Below are positions 60,975 to 64,000 of a stretch of DNA of 64,000 nucleotides, in pieces. The stretch is from Rhodopseudomonas palustris (GTDB lineage Bacteria > Pseudomonadota > Alphaproteobacteria > Rhizobiales > Xanthobacteraceae), in contig JACRJB010000007.1 in the NCBI GenBank assembly GCA_016215605.1, positions 102,819-166,818 of the forward strand. The letters are read 5' to 3'. The notes under the pieces are model-generated. The model was not told the origin of the DNA. It saw only the letters and a program-made list of their open reading frames with translations, and did not search any database. The number at the start of each line of letters is the position of its first letter. Positions within the stretch are counted from its first letter, which is position 1. The position numbers were made by a program, and so were the translations under genes.

Positions 60975-61742
60975 ATGAGCTTGTTCGACCTCAGCGGAAA
61001 AGTCGCGGTGATCACCGGATCGTCGCGCGGCATCGGCAAGGCGATCGCCGAGCGGATGGCGGAGCACGGCGCCAAGGTGGTGATCTCGTCGCGCAAGCAG
61101 GACGCCTGTGACGCCGTTGCCAAGTCGATCAACGACGCGCGCGGGGCAGGGACCGCGCTGGCGCTCGCCGCCAACATCTCCAGCAAGGACGATCTCAAGC
61201 GCCTGGCGCAAGAGGCGACCGAGAAATTCGGCAAGATCGACGCCCTGGTCTGCAACGCCGCGTCGAACCCGTATTACGGCCCGCAGGCCGGCATCAACGA
61301 CGATCAGTTCAGGAAGATTCTGGACAACAACATCGTCGCCAATCACTGGCTGATCAGCGAAGTCGTGCCGCAGATGATCGCGCGCAAGGACGGCTCGATC
61401 ACCATCGTGTCGTCGATCGGCGGCCTGAAGGGCTCGACCGTGATCGGCGCCTACTGCATCTCCAAGGCCGCCGACATGCAGCTCGCCCGCAACCTCGCCT
61501 GCGAATACGGCGAGCACAACATCCGCGTGAACTGCATCGCGCCCGGCCTGATCAAGACCGACTTCGCCCGCGCGCTGTGGGAAAATCCGGAGACGCTGAA
61601 GGCCTCGACCGCACGCTCGCCGCTGCAGCGGATCGGCGAGCCGGATGAGATCGCCGGCGCCGCAATCTTCCTCGCCTCCAAGGCCGGCACCTTCACGACG
61701 GGTCAGACCATCGTGATCGACGGCGGCGCGACGATCAGCTGA
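60975..61742 (+). CDS. short-chain dehydrogenase/reductase (DHRS4-like)
   Basis: A 255-residue SDR. ITGSSRGIGKAIAERMAEHG is the NAD(P) motif, the loop reads CNAASNP, and the Tyr-Lys pair is in YCISKAADMQLARN. The NAAxNP loop and the overall layout match the DHRS4/carbonyl-reductase-like group often near acyl-CoA genes. AACGGGAG lies upstream of the ATG. Confidence 0.88.
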   Translation: MSLFDLSGKVAVITGSSRGIGKAIAERMAEHGAKVVISSRKQDACDAVAKSINDARGAGTALALAANISSKDDLKRLAQEATEKFGKIDALVCNAASNPYYGPQAGINDDQFRKILDNNIVANHWLISEVVPQMIARKDGSITIVSSIGGLKGSTVIGAYCISKAADMQLARNLACEYGEHNIRVNCIAPGLIKTDFARALWENPETLKASTARSPLQRIGEPDEIAGAAIFLASKAGTFTTGQTIVIDGGATIS

Positions 61743-61751
61743 CCCTCTCGG

Positions 61752-61849
61752 GTCATTCCGGGGCGCGCGAAGCGCGAACCCGGAATCCCGAAGTTGGTAA
61801 ACAAAGAGAGATTCCGGGTTCGCTCGCTGCGCGAGCGCCCCGGAATGAC
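61752..61849. repeat. inverted ATTCCGGGGC repeat unit
   Basis: GTCATTCCGGGGCGCGCG and its complement CGAGCGCCCCGGAATGAC bound a segment with the inner pair ACCCGGAATC and GATTCCGGGT. Same family as 58598-58782. A further half copy (CGCGCCCCGGAATGACTC) lies at about 61869. Confidence 0.75.
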
Positions 61850-61903
61850 TAACGAGAGGTCATGCTCCGCGCGCCCCGGAATGACTCGCGGAGAGGGTGA
61901 AGG

Positions 61904-63127
61904 TTATTCCACCGCCGCGTACACCAGATTGCGCACCAAGGTTCGGAAGTACTCGCGCTGGCCCGGGCCCTGCGACATGAACACCGCGAACAGCTCCTCC
62001 GCCGGGTCGATCCAGAAGAACGTGCCGGCGATGCCGCTCCAGTAGAACTGGCCGACCGAGCCGGGGAACGGCGCGATGCCGGGCTCGGTGCGGACGGCGA
62101 AGCCGAGGCCGAAGCCGTGGCCGGGCGGCAGGATGTAGTTGTCCGGCGGGATGTGCGGCTCGAGGTGATTGCTCGCCATCAGTTCCAGCGTCTTGCGGCC
62201 GATGATGCGCGTCCCGTCCAGCGTGCCGCCGCCGAGCAGCATCTGGCAGAACCGGGCATAGTCCATCGTGGTCGAGACCAGGCCGCCGCCGCCGGATTCC
62301 ATCGCCGGCTTTTCCAGCATGTTGAACAGCGCCACCGGATCGCCGGTCCACGGATCGGTCGGAAACGCTTCGGCGAGCCGATGCTTGTTCTCGGCGCCGG
62401 TGTGGAACGCTGTCTCGGCCATCTGCAGCGGCGCCAGGATGCGCTCGGTCAGGAACGCCCCCAGCGTCTTGCCGGAGATCACTTCGACGACGCGGCCGAG
62501 GATGTCGGTCGAGCGGCTGTAGTTCCACGCCGCGCCCGGCTGACACACCAGCGGAATCTCGGCAATCAGCCGCGCGTGCTCCTCGTTGGTGATCTTGCGG
62601 GTGCGGACGCGGGACTCGCGATACATTTTCTGAATCGGGCCGTCGCCGACGTGATCGTAGGTGATGCCGGAGGTGTGACGCAGCAGGTCCTGAATGGTGA
62701 TCGGCCGGTTCAGCGGCACGAGGTCGAGCTTGCCGTTCTCGACGATGCCGACATTGGTGTTCTCGAACTCGGGAATGAACTTCGACAGCGGATCGTCGAG
62801 CTGCAGCCAGCCGTCCTCGACCAGTTGCATGATCCCGACCGAGACGATCGGTTTGGTCATCGAGAAGATCCGGAACAGGCTGTCCGGCCGCATCGGCGCG
62901 TCGCTGCCGGGCGCCTGGCGGCCGAGCGCTTCGAACCAGCCGATATGACCGCGGCGTGACACCAGAACCGTCACACCCGGGATGTTGCCCTTGTCGATCT
63001 CGCGCTTGAACGCGTCGGACATCGCCTGCAGCCGGGCCGGCGACAGGCCGATCGTCTCCGGCTTGGCCTGCGGGAGCGGCGGCGTTTGCGGGACCTTGGC
63101 GGTTGTGGCGGCGGCGTGAGCGGTCAT
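61904..63127 (-). CDS. beta-lactamase-fold serine hydrolase (EstB-like esterase)
   Basis: A 407-residue protein of the class C beta-lactamase/PBP fold. The nucleophile is Ser89 in IFSMTKPIVS (SxxK), and the second motif is WNYSRSTDILG, with Tyr but without the class C Asn. This pair is typical of EstB-type carboxylesterases rather than of antibiotic-resistance lactamases. There is no clear signal peptide; the N-terminal 25 residues are Ala/Pro/Gln-rich. It diverges from tuf. Confidence 0.85.
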   Translation of the reverse strand: MTAHAAATTAKVPQTPPLPQAKPETIGLSPARLQAMSDAFKREIDKGNIPGVTVLVSRRGHIGWFEALGRQAPGSDAPMRPDSLFRIFSMTKPIVSVGIMQLVEDGWLQLDDPLSKFIPEFENTNVGIVENGKLDLVPLNRPITIQDLLRHTSGITYDHVGDGPIQKMYRESRVRTRKITNEEHARLIAEIPLVCQPGAAWNYSRSTDILGRVVEVISGKTLGAFLTERILAPLQMAETAFHTGAENKHRLAEAFPTDPWTGDPVALFNMLEKPAMESGGGGLVSTTMDYARFCQMLLGGGTLDGTRIIGRKTLELMASNHLEPHIPPDNYILPPGHGFGLGFAVRTEPGIAPFPGSVGQFYWSGIAGTFFWIDPAEELFAVFMSQGPGQREYFRTLVRNLVYAAVE

Positions 63128-63302
63128 GGCGTCTCCCGATTGATCTTTTGTTTCGCGGCCTTACATGGGTGTCCATGCGGCCTTTCTCGGCACGGCGCAG
63201 CGAGATTGGACCAGAACTTCCAGCTTGAACAGGGTGCTTTTCCGCAGTAACCAGCCGCGGGTTTCGCCCCATTGTGGACTGCGCCGGCAAGGATGGAGAT
63301 CG

Positions 63303-64000
<698 letters not shown>

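Noticed and set aside
61904..63127. An antibiotic-resistance class C beta-lactamase
   Set aside because: No signal peptide, the YxN motif lacks Asn, and the sequence is closer to EstB-type esterases.

Overview
The window looks like chromosome of a high-GC alphaproteobacterium of the Nitrobacteraceae (Rhodopseudomonas/Bradyrhizobium type). The evidence is an Omp25/RopB-like porin, tRNA-Thr, -Tyr and -Gly genes near a tuf gene, families of 'ATTCCGGGGC' and 'CGTCATTGCGAGCGAAGC' repeats, and many acyl-CoA genes under TetR control. No taxonomy search was possible, so this is inference from gene content.

Layout. 0-6.8 kb is housekeeping and envelope sequence: NAD kinase, a TPR protein, small exported proteins, an outer-membrane beta-barrel, tRNA-Thr, the rRNA methyltransferase RlmB and tRNA-Tyr. 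From 6.8 to 44.6 kb lies a catabolic region packed with acyl-CoA genes. It starts directly after tRNA-Tyr and ends at an imperfect 27-28 bp copy of that tRNA's 3' end (6770-6797 and 44556-44582), so it looks like an old tRNA-targeted genomic island. No integrase is visible. From 44.6 to 54.8 kb come a site-2 protease, an HtrA-like protease, a chemotaxis receptor, a transglutaminase-like protein, glycogen debranching enzyme GlgX, a DUF4142 gene broken by an in-frame TAA, a DUF892 protein and tRNA-Gly. From 55 to 63.1 kb comes a TetR-ACAD-kinase-SDR group resembling the ACAD10/11 and Lva systems for 4-hydroxyacyl-CoA, with palindromic repeats between genes and an EstB-like esterase. The last 700 bp are the start of tuf, with an in-frame internal repetition that is abnormal.

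How the island genes may work together. It holds two parallel modules. Module A (7.0-25.0 kb) and module B (24.9-44.5 kb) each have a complete LivHMGFK-type importer, an AMP-forming acyl-CoA ligase, a MaoC hydratase, a crotonase, an acyl-CoA dehydrogenase, at least one CaiB/BaiF CoA-transferase and a very large fused indolepyruvate-type 2-oxoacid:ferredoxin oxidoreductase (1160 and 1140 aa). In each module a TetR gene is the last gene of a leftward operon that diverges from the main rightward operon. Module A adds a GH88/105-like glycosidase and a zinc-free MDR reductase. Module B adds an FAD-linked 2-hydroxyacid oxidase, an AroE-like dehydrogenase with altered substrate motif, two SDRs, a DapA/NAL-family aldolase-like enzyme and a DUF1330 protein. 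A reasonable reading is uptake of carboxylic acids, CoA activation and beta-oxidation-like steps, with 2-hydroxyacid to 2-oxoacid to acyl-CoA conversion through the ferredoxin oxidoreductase. The actual substrates cannot be read from the sequence.
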